Assembly: GCF_000962805.1 (NCBI RefSeq)
Contig: NZ_JZTW01000002.1
Span: forward strand, 1-64,000
Direction: 5' to 3'
Origin: Pseudarthrobacter chlorophenolicus
Lineage (GTDB): Bacteria > Actinomycetota > Actinomycetes > Actinomycetales > Micrococcaceae
DNA length: 64,000 nucleotides
The first letter of the stretch is position 1, and every line of letters begins with the position of its first letter. The position numbers and the translations under genes were made by a program. Of this stretch, positions 42,482-51,599 are shown piece by piece. The notes below the pieces were generated by a model. That model saw only the letters and a list, made by a program, of their open reading frames with translations, was not told the origin of the DNA and made no database searches.

Positions 42482-44308
42482 CTAGGCCAGGCGGGACTTC
42501 AGGCCGCTCAGCTCGGACTGCAGCGCCTGCGGGAGGGAGCCGCCGAAGTTGCCGAACCATTCCTCGATGGAGGCAAGCTCGGTGGCCCACTCGGCAGGGT
42601 CAACCTTGACGGCTTCCTCAACCTGGGCAGGGGTCATATCCAGGCCTTCGAGGTCGATTGCCTCGCCGGTGGGAACGAAGCCGATGGGGGTCTCGACCGC
42701 GTCGGCCTTGCCCTCGAGGCGCTCGATGGCCCACTTGAGGACGCGGGCGTTGTCGCCGAACCCGGGCCAGGCGAAGCCGCCTTCAGAGTTCCGTCGGAAC
42801 CAGTTGACCAGGAAGATCTTGGGCAGCCGTTCCGGGTTCGCCTTGGCGGACAGGTTGACCCAGTGGTTCAGGTAGTCGCCTGCGTCGTAGCCGATGAAGG
42901 GCAGCATGGCCATGGGGTCGCGGCGGACCACGCCCACCGCACCGGCTGCGGCTGCGGTGGTTTCGGAGGACAGCGTGGAGCCCATGAAGATGCCGTTGGA
43001 CCAGCTGCGGGCCTCGGTCACCAGGGGGATGGTGGTCTTGCGGCGTCCGCCGAACAGGATTGCGGACAGCTCCACGCCCTCGGGGCTGTTGTATTCCTCG
43101 GCGAGCATGTCGATCTGGTCGATCGGGGTGCAGAAGCGGGAGTTCGGGTGCGCAGCGGGCTTGTCCGAGCCGGGCGTCCAGGAGTTGCCCTGCCAGTCGG
43201 TGAGGTGCGCAGGAGTTTCCTCGGTCATGCCCTCCCACCACACGCCGCCGTCGTCGGTCAGCGCAACGTTGGTGAAGATGCTGTTGCCCTTGGCGATGGC
43301 GCGCATGGCGTTGGGGTTAGTGCCCCAGCCGGTACCGGGGGCCACACCGAACAGGCCGGCTTCGGGGTTGACGGCGCGGAGCTCGCCTTCCTTGCCGAAG
43401 CGCATCCAGGTGATGTCGTCGCCGAGGGTTTCGACCTTCCAGCCACTGATGGTGGGATCAAGCAGCGCGAGGTTGGTCTTGCCGCAGGCGGACGGGAAGG
43501 CGGCGGAGACGTAGTACGTCTTCTGCTCGGGCGAGGTCAGCTTGAGGATGAGCATGTGCTCGGCCAGCCAGCCCTCGTCGCGCGCCATGACGGAAGCGAT
43601 GCGCAGGGCGTAGCACTTCTTGCCGAGCAGGGCGTTGCCGCCGTAGCCGGAGCCGAAGGACCAGATGGAGCGCTCTTCCGGGAAGTGGACAATCCACTTG
43701 TCCGGGTTGCACGGCCACGGCACGTCGGCCTGGCCGTGTTCCAGCGGCGCACCCAGGGAGTGCAGGGCCGGAACGAAGAAGGCATTGGTTTCCGTGATGC
43801 GGTTCAGGACATCGGTGCCGATGCGGGCCATGATGCGCATCGAGGCCACAACGTAGGCGCTGTCCGTGATTTCGACGCCGAACTTCGGGTCTTCCGCGTC
43901 AAGGTGGCCCATGACGAAGGGAATGACGTACATGGTGCGGCCGCGCATGGACCCGACGAACAGGCCGCGCAGCTTTTCCTTCATCTCGGCCGGAGCCATC
44001 CAGTTGTTGGTGAAGCCGGCGTCGCGCTTGTTCTCGGAGCAGATGAAGGTCTGCTCCTCCACCCGGGCAACATCGGCCGGATCGGAGAAGGCTGCGAAGG
44101 AGTTGGGGAACAGGTCCTGGTTGAGCCTGGTCAGTGTGCCGGCGGCAACGAGCTCATCGGTGAGGCGCGTGTTCTCCTCTTCGGACCCGTCAACCCAGTA
44201 GATGCGGTCCGGCTGCGTCAGCTCAGCAACTTCTTCGACCCATGCCAGCAGTCCGGCATGTGTGGTGGGTGCTTCGTCAAGCAGCGGCTTCTGTGCCAGA
44301 TCGCCCAT
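42482..44308 (-). CDS. pckG: Phosphoenolpyruvate carboxykinase (GTP)
   Basis: Makes phosphoenolpyruvate from oxaloacetate with GTP, the entry step to gluconeogenesis. The 608-residue protein has the PEPCK kinase-1 motif [13 protein letters not shown], the kinase-2 region GDDITWMRF, and GTP-class blocks EGMTEETP and [12 protein letters not shown]. It is normal in length. ATG 44308 is preceded by GAAGGG. Two palindromes upstream (44352, 44472) could bind carbon-source regulators. A perfect palindrome after the stop ends transcription from both sides. Confidence 0.96.
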   Translation of the reverse strand: MGDLAQKPLLDEAPTTHAGLLAWVEEVAELTQPDRIYWVDGSEEENTRLTDELVAAGTLTRLNQDLFPNSFAAFSDPADVARVEEQTFICSENKRDAGFTNNWMAPAEMKEKLRGLFVGSMRGRTMYVIPFVMGHLDAEDPKFGVEITDSAYVVASMRIMARIGTDVLNRITETNAFFVPALHSLGAPLEHGQADVPWPCNPDKWIVHFPEERSIWSFGSGYGGNALLGKKCYALRIASVMARDEGWLAEHMLILKLTSPEQKTYYVSAAFPSACGKTNLALLDPTISGWKVETLGDDITWMRFGKEGELRAVNPEAGLFGVAPGTGWGTNPNAMRAIAKGNSIFTNVALTDDGGVWWEGMTEETPAHLTDWQGNSWTPGSDKPAAHPNSRFCTPIDQIDMLAEEYNSPEGVELSAILFGGRRKTTIPLVTEARSWSNGIFMGSTLSSETTAAAAGAVGVVRRDPMAMLPFIGYDAGDYLNHWVNLSAKANPERLPKIFLVNWFRRNSEGGFAWPGFGDNARVLKWAIERLEGKADAVETPIGFVPTGEAIDLEGLDMTPAQVEEAVKVDPAEWATELASIEEWFGNFGGSLPQALQSELSGLKSRLA

Positions 44309-44351
44309 TGTGGTTCCCTTCCTCGGGTTCATCGGTGTGTCCTAAATGCTA

Positions 44352-44363
44352 TGGTCCGGACCA
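44352..44363 (-). promoter_or_regulatory. 12-bp palindrome upstream of pckG
   Basis: TGGTCCGGACCA, a perfect palindrome 44 bp upstream of the pckG start; next to it CTGCCG/CGGCAG (44364-44380) forms a small hairpin. A GntR- or LacI-type operator is possible, unproven. Confidence 0.4.
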
Positions 44364-44471
44364 CTGCCGGTTTTCGGCAGTTTGCTTGCTAGAACTTTGC
44401 CCAAAATGCGGATTCCGCGAGATTTCAAGGAATATTTGTGGAAAATTCTACGATTAAGTGAGGAAGGTCAC

Positions 44472-44485
44472 CTAGACCGGTCTAG
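44472..44485. promoter_or_regulatory. 14-bp palindrome between pckG and tRNA-Arg
   Basis: CTAGACCGGTCTAG is perfectly symmetric, 163 bp upstream of pckG and just 25 bp before the tRNA-Arg -35 box. Likely a repressor or activator site; the target gene is unclear. Confidence 0.4.
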
Positions 44486-44510
44486 TAGCGCAGATAACAG
44501 GGCTCTCGAT

Positions 44511-44539
44511 TTGGCACTCCGCCGAGACTCGCGTAAAGT
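44511..44539 (+). promoter_or_regulatory. Promoter of tRNA-Arg(ACG)
   Basis: TTGGCA (44511-44516), 17-bp spacer, TAAAGT (44534-44539), 45 bp before the mature tRNA. Confidence 0.6.
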
Positions 44540-44584
44540 AATTCGAGTTCCAAGGAGAGCGGTTCTTCTCCAGGAACACGAGAT

Positions 44585-44658
<74 letters not shown>

Positions 44659-44665
44659 CAAATGA

Positions 44666-44697
44666 GGTCCGCACCGGTTCGCCGGTGCGGACCTTTT
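44666..44697 (+). terminator. Terminator after tRNA-Arg
   Basis: GGTCCGCACCGG and CCGGTGCGGACC with a TTCG tetraloop, then TTTT. Confidence 0.92.
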
Positions 44698-44808
44698 GCT
44701 TTAACGGGTTCCGGCGTTTCCCGGTCCCAGCGCGCCCACCTTTCCGCCGCACACGCTTTCACTGCTTGGGCACACGTTTGGCGCGGCCTCCCGGCGTAGG
44801 CTGTCCCC

Positions 44809-46263
44809 ATGATTCCTGAGCCTTCGGGGCGCGAGTATGACGTAGTAATAATCGGTGCCGGCGCTGCCGGCGAAAACGTGGCGGACCGCGTGGTCAAGGG
44901 CGGGCTCACCGCCGTACTCGTTGAGGCTGAACTGGTAGGCGGTGAATGCTCATACTGGGCCTGCATGCCCTCCAAGGCTCTGCTCCGGCCAGGCACCGCA
45001 CTGCACGGTGCCCAGACGACGCCCGGCGCCAAGGAAGCCGTGACCCGGACGCTGGACGCCAAAGCCGTCCTGTCCCGCAGGAACTACTTCACCTCCAACT
45101 GGACGGACGACTCACAAGTGGACTGGGTCAAGGATTCCGGCATTGAGCTGGTCCGCGGCCACGCCTTCCTCACCGCGCCGCGGACCGTTGAAGTGGCAGG
45201 GCTGGACGGAACAGACCACCGGCTCAAGGCACGGCACGCCGTGGTCCTGGCCACCGGATCGGTGCCCACCCAACCGCCCATTGACGGACTGGCGGATGTC
45301 CAGGTCTGGAGCAACCGGGAAGCGACCTCGGCCAGGGAAGTGCCGGCCCGGCTGGCAGTGCTCGGCGGCGGCGTGGCAGGAACTGAACTGGCCCAGGCCT
45401 TTGCCCGGCTGGGCTCGGCCGTCACCCTCGTTGCGCGCAGCGGCCTGTTGGGAAGCTTCCCGGAAGAAGCCGCGGGCCTTGTCGCCGCCGGCCTGCGGGC
45501 TGACGGCGTTGACCTTCGCCTCCACACGGCCACGCAGCGGATCGGGATGAACGACGACGGGACGTTCAGTATCGGGCTCGGCGACGGTTCCAGCGTCACG
45601 GCGGACAAGGTCCTGGTATCCACGGGCCGGCACCCCGCCCTTGAGGGACTTGGCCTGGAAAGCATCGGTATTGAACCGGACGCGGACGGGCGCCTGCTCC
45701 TTGAAACGGACAACACAGGACTGGTCCAGGCCGCGCAGGGTGACGGGGATTGGTTATATGCGGTGGGCGATGCTGCTGGCAAGAACCTCTACACGCATCA
45801 GGGCAAATACGAGGCCCGGGCCACCGGGGATGCCATAGCCGCGCGCGCCAAGGGAGAACTGGATGGCCATCCCGCGGACTGGAGTCGGTTCGCCCAGACC
45901 TCCAATGACCATGCCGTCCCCGGAGTGGTCTTCACGGATCCGGAACTCGCAACGGTGGGCCGCAGCGTCCAGCGCGCCCGCAAGGACGGCTACAACGTGT
46001 CTTCAGTGGAGCTTCCCATCCAGGTAGCGGGGTCCTCCCTGCAGTCCGAGAACTACGAGGGCTGGGCGCAGCTGGTCATCGACGAGGACCGGAAAGTCCT
46101 CCTGGGCGCCACTTTCGCCGGGCCGGACGTGGCGGAGCTCCTGCACGCGGCCACCATCGCCGTCGTGGGTGAAGTTCCGCTCCACCGGCTCTGGCATGCG
46201 GTCCCCGCGTACCCCACCATCAGCGAAGTGTGGCTGCGACTCTTGGAGAAGTATGGGCTGTAA
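44809..46263 (+). CDS. Pyridine nucleotide-disulfide oxidoreductase (dihydrolipoamide dehydrogenase-like)
   Basis: A 484-residue flavoprotein of the lipoamide dehydrogenase/mercuric reductase class. FAD-binding VVIIGAGAAGENVADRV, the redox-active pair in GGECSYWACMPSKALL (C-x4-C), NAD-binding LAVLGGGVAGTELAQAFARLG, the YAVGDAAGKNLYTHQG flavin block and the dimerisation-domain VVFTDPELATVG are present; the C-terminal catalytic His-Glu pair sits around HAVPAYPTISEVWL, where the usual H-P-T-x-S-E pattern is altered. ATG 44809 lies 6 nt after TAGGCT (leaderless). Substrate is not known; it is not in a dehydrogenase-complex operon. Confidence 0.85.
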   Translation: MIPEPSGREYDVVIIGAGAAGENVADRVVKGGLTAVLVEAELVGGECSYWACMPSKALLRPGTALHGAQTTPGAKEAVTRTLDAKAVLSRRNYFTSNWTDDSQVDWVKDSGIELVRGHAFLTAPRTVEVAGLDGTDHRLKARHAVVLATGSVPTQPPIDGLADVQVWSNREATSAREVPARLAVLGGGVAGTELAQAFARLGSAVTLVARSGLLGSFPEEAAGLVAAGLRADGVDLRLHTATQRIGMNDDGTFSIGLGDGSSVTADKVLVSTGRHPALEGLGLESIGIEPDADGRLLLETDNTGLVQAAQGDGDWLYAVGDAAGKNLYTHQGKYEARATGDAIAARAKGELDGHPADWSRFAQTSNDHAVPGVVFTDPELATVGRSVQRARKDGYNVSSVELPIQVAGSSLQSENYEGWAQLVIDEDRKVLLGATFAGPDVAELLHAATIAVVGEVPLHRLWHAVPAYPTISEVWLRLLEKYGL

Positions 46264-46272
46264 AGTTCGTAT

Positions 46273-46301
46273 TTGAACTGACCGGTCAGTTTGGTTAGTC
46301 T
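46273..46301 (+). promoter_or_regulatory. Promoter with TetR operator between -35 and -10
   Basis: TTGAAC (46273-46278), exactly 17 bp, TAGTCT (46296-46301). The 16-bp perfect palindrome AACTGACCGGTCAGTT (46276-46291) occupies the spacer, so a bound dimer would block RNA polymerase. The operon downstream ends in a tetR gene. Confidence 0.75.
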
Positions 46302-46332
46302 TGAAGCAGACACTTTCTGTGAAAGGCTCCCC

Positions 46333-47166
46333 TTGCTCTCAGCACGCCAGCTTTCCGTTAAAGGCCGCCGCGATCCACTGCTCCCTCCCACCACGCTTGC
46401 CGTGGAGCGGGGGCAGCTTCTGCTGGTGGCCGGCGATCGCCAGGACCAGCGCACTGCCCTTGCCCTTGCCCTCAGCGGGCGGATGAAGTCCACCGGCGGC
46501 TCGGTCACCTGGGACGGACAGCAGCGCACCCGGCAGCTGCGGCTGGCCAGCGCCCTGGTGGACTCCCCCGGAGTGAATGAGCCGGAAGAGCACCTGAGCG
46601 TACGCGATCTGGTGACAGAGGACCTTGCCTTGGTTCCGCGCCGTTACCGGGGAGCGCTGCTCAGCGGCCCCTGGCTCAAGGTGAACCGCTTCGAGGACAT
46701 CGCGGGCCTCTGGACCGAACAGCTGGACCCCGCCCGGCGGCTGGAGCTGCTGACCGCGCTGGCGCTGGCGAACCCGCACACCGATCTCCTCGTGGTGGAC
46801 TCTCCGGACAGGCACAGTGCGGACAACGACGCGTGGCTGCCCCGCCTGCAGGAATTGGCGTCCGACGCCGGAAGGCCGCTCGCGGTCGTCGCCACCGTGC
46901 GCGCCCTCCCGCCGTCGTGGGACGGCCCGTCCGCCGTCGTGGGCAACGATGCCGTGGCAGCTGCGTCCATGGCGGAGACTGCCGAGCCGATCGATGGCGG
47001 GCAGGCCGCCGGGCGCGAAGCTGCGTTCCGCGACGAAGCGCCGGAGCACCCGAACGAAGACGAAGCCTTCAACGTGGGCGCCCACGGCCAGGAAAGCCGG
47101 GCCACCCCTGCACACACCGGGCAGCACGTCCGGACCGATGAACTCGAAACCGAGGTTGCCAAGTGA
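46333..47166 (+). CDS. ABC-transporter ATPase-like protein with degenerate P-loop
   Basis: About 277 residues shaped like an ABC ATPase (LSARQLSVKGRRDPLLPPTTLAVERGQLLLVAGDRQ...; quoted in parts). The expected Walker A glycine/lysine pattern is replaced by GDRQDQRTAL, there is no LSGGQ signature, but a Walker B-like DLLVVDSPD with strands and helices in the right order remains. The last 70 residues are acidic and disordered. The start is a TTG at 46333 with GAAAGG upstream; the frame extends to 46291, inside the operator. It overlaps the YhgE gene by 4 bp and probably works with it, perhaps without hydrolysing ATP. Confidence 0.7.
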   Translation: MLSARQLSVKGRRDPLLPPTTLAVERGQLLLVAGDRQDQRTALALALSGRMKSTGGSVTWDGQQRTRQLRLASALVDSPGVNEPEEHLSVRDLVTEDLALVPRRYRGALLSGPWLKVNRFEDIAGLWTEQLDPARRLELLTALALANPHTDLLVVDSPDRHSADNDAWLPRLQELASDAGRPLAVVATVRALPPSWDGPSAVVGNDAVAAASMAETAEPIDGGQAAGREAAFRDEAPEHPNEDEAFNVGAHGQESRATPAHTGQHVRTDELETEVAK

Positions 47167-49199
47167 CCGTCATCCGGCTGGCCCGCTCCGAACTCAAGCG
47201 CATGACCGGCGGGCTGCTGCCCAAGCTGACCATCCTGGCGCTGACCATGGTCCCCCTCCTGTACGGGGCCGTTTACCTGTATGCGAACTGGAACCCCTAC
47301 GGGCACCTGAACAACCTCGATGCCGCGCTGGTGGTCGAGGATACCGGGGCCGGCAGCAGCGACGGCACCCGGCTGGAGGCCGGGGCGAAGGTTGCGGACA
47401 GCCTGGTGGAGGGCAACGTCTTCCATTGGATTCCGGTGGAAAGCTCCGCAGCAGCGGATGAAGGCGTCAGCAGCGGCGAATACGCCTTCGCCCTGAAGAT
47501 CCCCAAGGACTTCTCCGCCAACCTGGCGTCCCCGGGAAGCTTCGACTCTGCGAGCCAGGCGATGCTCAACGTCACCACCAACGACGCGAACAACTACCTC
47601 CTCAGCACCATCGTGGACAAGCTGACCACTGCTGTTCACACCACGGTGGCCACCGAAGTGGGCGAGGAAACCGCAAACCAGCTGCTCACCGGCTTTGGCA
47701 CCATCCACACCCAGATGGTGAAAGCGGCCGACGGCGCCGGCCAGCTGGCCGACGGCGTCGCCACCCTCCGCGACGGCACCGTGACGCTGCATCAGGGAAC
47801 CACGGACCTGAGCAGCGGAGCCTCCCAGCTCCAGGCCGGCCAACTGAAGCTCCGGGACGGGGCCAACCAGCTCACCGACGGCGCCGGCCAGCTGAGCAGC
47901 GGCCTGTCGGTACTGAAGGACAAGACCGGGCAGCTCCCCACCGATTCGCAGACGCTGGCGTCCGGCGCCGCGCAGGTGGCCGCTGGAAATGCCCAGCTGA
48001 ACACGAAGGTCCAGGACGTGGCAGCACAGCTGGAGGCGGCGGACCAGGGATTGCGGGCGCGCGTGGTGGAGTCCAACAGCCGGCTGGTGGCTTCAGGGGT
48101 CCTGACGCAGGAGCAGGCCAACGCCATCCTGGCCGACTTTGACGCCGCGGCTGCGTCCAGCCCCGTGGCCGATGCCAAGGCGAAGCTGCAGACGGATGCG
48201 GCCCAGATCCAGCAACTCGCCGACGGCTCCGAGGCCGTGAGTGTCGGCGCCGCGCAGCTGGCCGCAGCCACACCCGCCCTGAAGGATGCCATCCGGCAGG
48301 CCTCAAGCGGCGCCGACCAGCTCCATACCGGTGCCGCCACGCTGGCCACCGGCGAGCAGGCAGCGCTGGACGGTACCTCCAGCCTGGCCGCGGGGGCGCA
48401 GAAACTCGATTCCGGCGCTGCCCGGCTCGCCGACGGCGCCAGCACGGCCGCGGACGGTTCACGCACGCTGGCCGACGAGATCGGTAAGGGCGCCGGGCAG
48501 GTTCCCAACCCCGACGACGCCCAGAAGGACAACCTGTCCCGGGTGATGGCGGATCCGGTGGCGGTCAGCAACGTTTCGCAGGCCAAGGCCAATTCCTACG
48601 GCGCCGGGCTGGCACCGTTCTTCCTCACGCTGGCGCTGTGGATCGGCATCTTCATGCTGGTGCAGGCCATGCGTCCCATTACCCAGCGGGCGCTGGCCTC
48701 CAACGCCCCGTCCTGGAAGATCGCCCTGGGCGGCTGGCTCCCCTTCCTGGCTGTATCTGTTGTGCAGGCGTCCCTGCTGACCCTCGTAGTGAACGTCGCC
48801 CTGGGCCTGAACCCCGCGCATCCGGTGATGATGTGGCTGTTCATGCTGGCGGCGGCCATGGCGTTCAGCGCCCTGATCCAGGGGATCGTCGCGCTGCTGG
48901 GCTCCCCCGGCAAGCTGGTGGTGCTCATCCTGCTGGTGCTCCAGCTCGTGTCCTCGGGAGGCACCTTCCCCTGGCAAACCACCCCGCAGCCCCTGCATGT
49001 GGTGCACGAGATCCTTCCGATGGGATATGTGGTGACCGGAATGAGGCACCTGATCTACGGGGCGGACCTGTCCATGATCCTGCCCACCGTGGCCGGGCTC
49101 CTGGGGTACACCCTGCTGGGAACGGTGATGTCCACGCTGGCAGTGCGCAAGAACAAGTACTGGACCCTGAAGACGCTCAAGCCGGAGATTGCCGTATGA
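47163..49199 (+). CDS. YhgE/Pip family membrane protein
   Basis: A 678-residue membrane protein. One N-terminal helix (KLTILALTMVPLLYGAVYLYANW, in part) is followed by a long extracytoplasmic region (residues about 60-470) containing repeated QL-DG-xxL, alanine-rich coiled-coil repeats (GAGQLADGVATLRDGT, GAAQVAAGNAQLN), then five or so C-terminal helices resembling an ABC-2 permease. Relatives include phage infection protein and type VII secretion-linked proteins; function is unclear. Its start overlaps the ATPase-like gene (GTGA) and its stop overlaps tetR. Confidence 0.85.
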   Translation: MTVIRLARSELKRMTGGLLPKLTILALTMVPLLYGAVYLYANWNPYGHLNNLDAALVVEDTGAGSSDGTRLEAGAKVADSLVEGNVFHWIPVESSAAADEGVSSGEYAFALKIPKDFSANLASPGSFDSASQAMLNVTTNDANNYLLSTIVDKLTTAVHTTVATEVGEETANQLLTGFGTIHTQMVKAADGAGQLADGVATLRDGTVTLHQGTTDLSSGASQLQAGQLKLRDGANQLTDGAGQLSSGLSVLKDKTGQLPTDSQTLASGAAQVAAGNAQLNTKVQDVAAQLEAADQGLRARVVESNSRLVASGVLTQEQANAILADFDAAAASSPVADAKAKLQTDAAQIQQLADGSEAVSVGAAQLAAATPALKDAIRQASSGADQLHTGAATLATGEQAALDGTSSLAAGAQKLDSGAARLADGASTAADGSRTLADEIGKGAGQVPNPDDAQKDNLSRVMADPVAVSNVSQAKANSYGAGLAPFFLTLALWIGIFMLVQAMRPITQRALASNAPSWKIALGGWLPFLAVSVVQASLLTLVVNVALGLNPAHPVMMWLFMLAAAMAFSALIQGIVALLGSPGKLVVLILLVLQLVSSGGTFPWQTTPQPLHVVHEILPMGYVVTGMRHLIYGADLSMILPTVAGLLGYTLLGTVMSTLAVRKNKYWTLKTLKPEIAV

Positions 49200-50002
49200 G
49201 CAAGGACCCGGAAGATACAGGCGCGGCCATGGCAGAGGCAGCCAGCGCAGACAGGGCCGCATCAGGGGTGGCCCAGGAATCGGCCGGAACGGGCACCGAC
49301 TCGCTGGAGGCAGCGAAGGGGCGGCGTCCGGCCCGGACCACGGCCACCCGGCAGAAGCTGTTCGACGCCTCCATGGCACTGATCGGCGAGCGCGGGGCCG
49401 CCAATGTGACGGTGGACGAGATCGCCGCGGCGGCGGGCGTATCGAAGGGTACGGTCTACTACAACTTCGGGAGCAAGTCTGAACTGATCGCCCAGCTGCT
49501 GAGGCATGGGGTGGACATCCTCAAGGCCCGGCTGCTGGGAGCGGCCGACGCCGGGGGCCCCCGTTCCGGGCGCCCGCGCAAGGCCGATAAGGCCGGCGGT
49601 GCCGGGGCCGGTAGCGCTGCCCCGCCGGCCGGGGATCCCCTGGTGGCCATGGAGGCGATGATCGGGCAGGCCATGGATTTCATGGCAGAGTACCCGTCCT
49701 TCGCCCGATTGTGGGTTAGCGAGAACTGGCGCATCCCCAGCGAGTGGCAGGGCACCTTCGCGGTGCTTCGCGGCGAGCTGCTGGAGGTGGTGGGGCAGGC
49801 CGTGGACAACGTGGCGAAGGCCTACCCGGTGGACGAGTCCGTACCCCGCGGGAGCCTGGAAACGGCCATCTTCGGCGCCTGTTTTGTGGTGGGCCTGGAC
49901 CGCCAGACCTACAACCCCGAACGGACCCGTGACCAAAGCGTTGCAGCAATCATGGCCATCATGCGCGGCTACGTCCTGAAGGATGCGCCCCCTCGGGGAT
50001 GA
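49196..50002 (+). CDS. TetR family transcriptional regulator
   Basis: A 268-residue regulator. The first 48 residues are a disordered acidic/Ala-rich extension; the helix-turn-helix is ATRQKLFDASMALIGERG to VDEIAAAAGVSKGTVYYNFGSK, and a C-terminal ligand/dimer domain follows, interrupted by a Gly/Ala/Pro-rich insert (about 120-145). As the third gene of the operon it most likely represses its own promoter at 46273-46301. Start and stop overlap both neighbours (ATGA), and the frame continues 186 codons upstream inside YhgE without meaning. Confidence 0.92.
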   Translation: MSKDPEDTGAAMAEAASADRAASGVAQESAGTGTDSLEAAKGRRPARTTATRQKLFDASMALIGERGAANVTVDEIAAAAGVSKGTVYYNFGSKSELIAQLLRHGVDILKARLLGAADAGGPRSGRPRKADKAGGAGAGSAAPPAGDPLVAMEAMIGQAMDFMAEYPSFARLWVSENWRIPSEWQGTFAVLRGELLEVVGQAVDNVAKAYPVDESVPRGSLETAIFGACFVVGLDRQTYNPERTRDQSVAAIMAIMRGYVLKDAPPRG

Positions 50003-50652
50003 TGGAGCACATGCGTCACATGGGCAACAGCGGAAAGTTTGCGGTCATTTGCGGCATCGTCGCGGCCGGGCTGCTGGTCCTGACGGGGATGACGCTGGCT
50101 GAGCCGGTGTTCCTGGCGTTCCTTGGCGTCCTGGCGCTGGCCTATGTGGCCGCCGTCGGGGAGCTGCTGGTCCGTCGGCGGCGCCTGGCCCTCCTGGCAA
50201 CGGGTGCGGGTACCAGCATCACCATCGCGTGCTCACTGGCATTCCTGAGCACCTGGGAGCTGGCGTTCGACGGCGAATCGTCCTTCATCGGTACGCCGCT
50301 GCCCACGAACGATCCGGACAACTACTTCATGGTGGCCGCTGCCGCCGCGGCGGGGACCCTCGCGGTCCTCTTCCTCGGCGCCGCGTGGCCCTCCCGCCGT
50401 CGTGCCGGCAACGGGCGCAAGCGCGCGCCGGTACCACGCAGGCCAGCTTCTTCCGGACGGCCCCCGGGCCGGGGACCGGCACAAAAGCCCGCGCAGCGCC
50501 CCAGTGCGCAGCGGCCAGGATCGCAGCGTACGGGCGTGCAGGGTTCGGCGGCTCAGCGTGCCCCGGGGACCCGCCCGCCGGCCAGGCTGCCGTCCGCGCC
50601 GGCCCGCCGCCCGTCGCCGAGATCCGGCAACGGCTCGACCACCGGCCGCTGA
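49999..50652 (+). CDS. Hypothetical membrane protein with Pro/Arg-rich tail
   Basis: A 217-residue protein of unknown function. Four hydrophobic helices (FAVICGIVAAGLLVLTGM, FLAFLGVLALAYVAAVGELL, LALLATGAGTSITIACSLAFL, YFMVAAAAAAGTLAVLFLGAA) are followed by about 80 residues dominated by Pro, Arg, Ala, Ser and Gln, probably disordered in the cytosol. Its start overlaps the tetR stop by 4 bp. The last 100 bp overlap the tail of the convergent EamA gene, so one of the two tails may be a reading artefact. Confidence 0.6.
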   Translation: MMEHMRHMGNSGKFAVICGIVAAGLLVLTGMTLAEPVFLAFLGVLALAYVAAVGELLVRRRRLALLATGAGTSITIACSLAFLSTWELAFDGESSFIGTPLPTNDPDNYFMVAAAAAAGTLAVLFLGAAWPSRRRAGNGRKRAPVPRRPASSGRPPGRGPAQKPAQRPSAQRPGSQRTGVQGSAAQRAPGTRPPARLPSAPARRPSPRSGNGSTTGR

Positions 50653-51527
50653 GGTGGCCTTCGGCTGATGTTGACCACCGCCGTCGCCACACCTGCAAGG
50701 AGCAGCAGACCGCCCGCAACTTCCGTTGGCGTGGGAATTTCCGCCAGGACCAGCCAGGCCGCGCCCATTCCCACCACCGGGACCAGCAGAGTGAAAGGAA
50801 CAACGGCCGACGACGGGTGGCTGGCCAGCAGCCGGTTCCAGATTCCGTAACCCACCAGCGAGGCGAAAACGGCCGTGTACAGCGCGCTCAGCAGCGTGGG
50901 CGCCTGCAGGTGCCCGAGCGTCCCCAGCACCGCTCCGGGGCCGTCCACCACCAGCGACAGCCCGAACAGGGGCAGCGGCACCACGGCGCCGGACCACACC
51001 ACCAGGCCCAGCCCCGAGGCCGCCCGCGCCTTCCGGGCAATGACGTTCCCGGCGGCCCAGGACAGTGCGGCCGCGAGGACGATCAGGAAGGGCAGCAGGG
51101 GTGCCACGGCGCTGCGGCCCACGGCGACGACCGCCAACCCCGCCACGCCCAGCACCACGCCGGCAAGCTGGCGGGGTCCGGGCCGCTCACCGAGGAAGAC
51201 GGCGGCCAACAGGACCGTCAGGAGCACCTGCGCCTGCAGCACCAGGGAAGCGAGCCCTGCCGGCATTCCCAGCGCCATGGCCAGGTAAAGGAGCCCAAAC
51301 TGCCCGGCACTCATGAAGAGTCCGACGCCGATGATCGCCTTCCAGCTGACATCCGGCTTGCGGATAAAGAAGATCCAGGGGACCACCACCAGGACGAAGC
51401 GCATTGCCACGAACAGCAGGGGCGGGACGTCCTCTCCCCCGGGGTGCAGCCCGATGTCGATGGCCACAAAATTTAGGCCCCACAGGACGGCGACCAGGAC
51501 GGCGAGGAGGGAGTTGCGGAGGTTCAC
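50553..51527 (-). CDS. EamA/DMT family transporter
   Basis: About 324 residues with ten predicted helices in two five-helix repeats; GLNFVAIDIG in helix 1, GLLYLAMALGMPAGLASLVLQ and SVVGMGAAWLVLAEIPT-like helix 9/10 segments fit the EamA group (amino acid or metabolite export). The GTG at 51527 puts the first helix right after the N-terminus; GTG 51560, 6 nt past TAAATA, is an alternative leaderless start. The region after about residue 300 is a Pro/Arg-rich tail, overlapping the tail of the convergent 49999 gene. It is divergent from the LysR gene, which may control it. Confidence 0.88.
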   Translation of the reverse strand: MNLRNSLLAVLVAVLWGLNFVAIDIGLHPGGEDVPPLLFVAMRFVLVVVPWIFFIRKPDVSWKAIIGVGLFMSAGQFGLLYLAMALGMPAGLASLVLQAQVLLTVLLAAVFLGERPGPRQLAGVVLGVAGLAVVAVGRSAVAPLLPFLIVLAAALSWAAGNVIARKARAASGLGLVVWSGAVVPLPLFGLSLVVDGPGAVLGTLGHLQAPTLLSALYTAVFASLVGYGIWNRLLASHPSSAVVPFTLLVPVVGMGAAWLVLAEIPTPTEVAGGLLLLAGVATAVVNISRRPPQRPVVEPLPDLGDGRRAGADGSLAGGRVPGAR

Positions 51528-51599
51528 CCCATCAGGGTGGCAGATCAACCAATGAAGCACCAGCGTTTATTTACACCGCCTATCGTGTACTTTTGCTTC

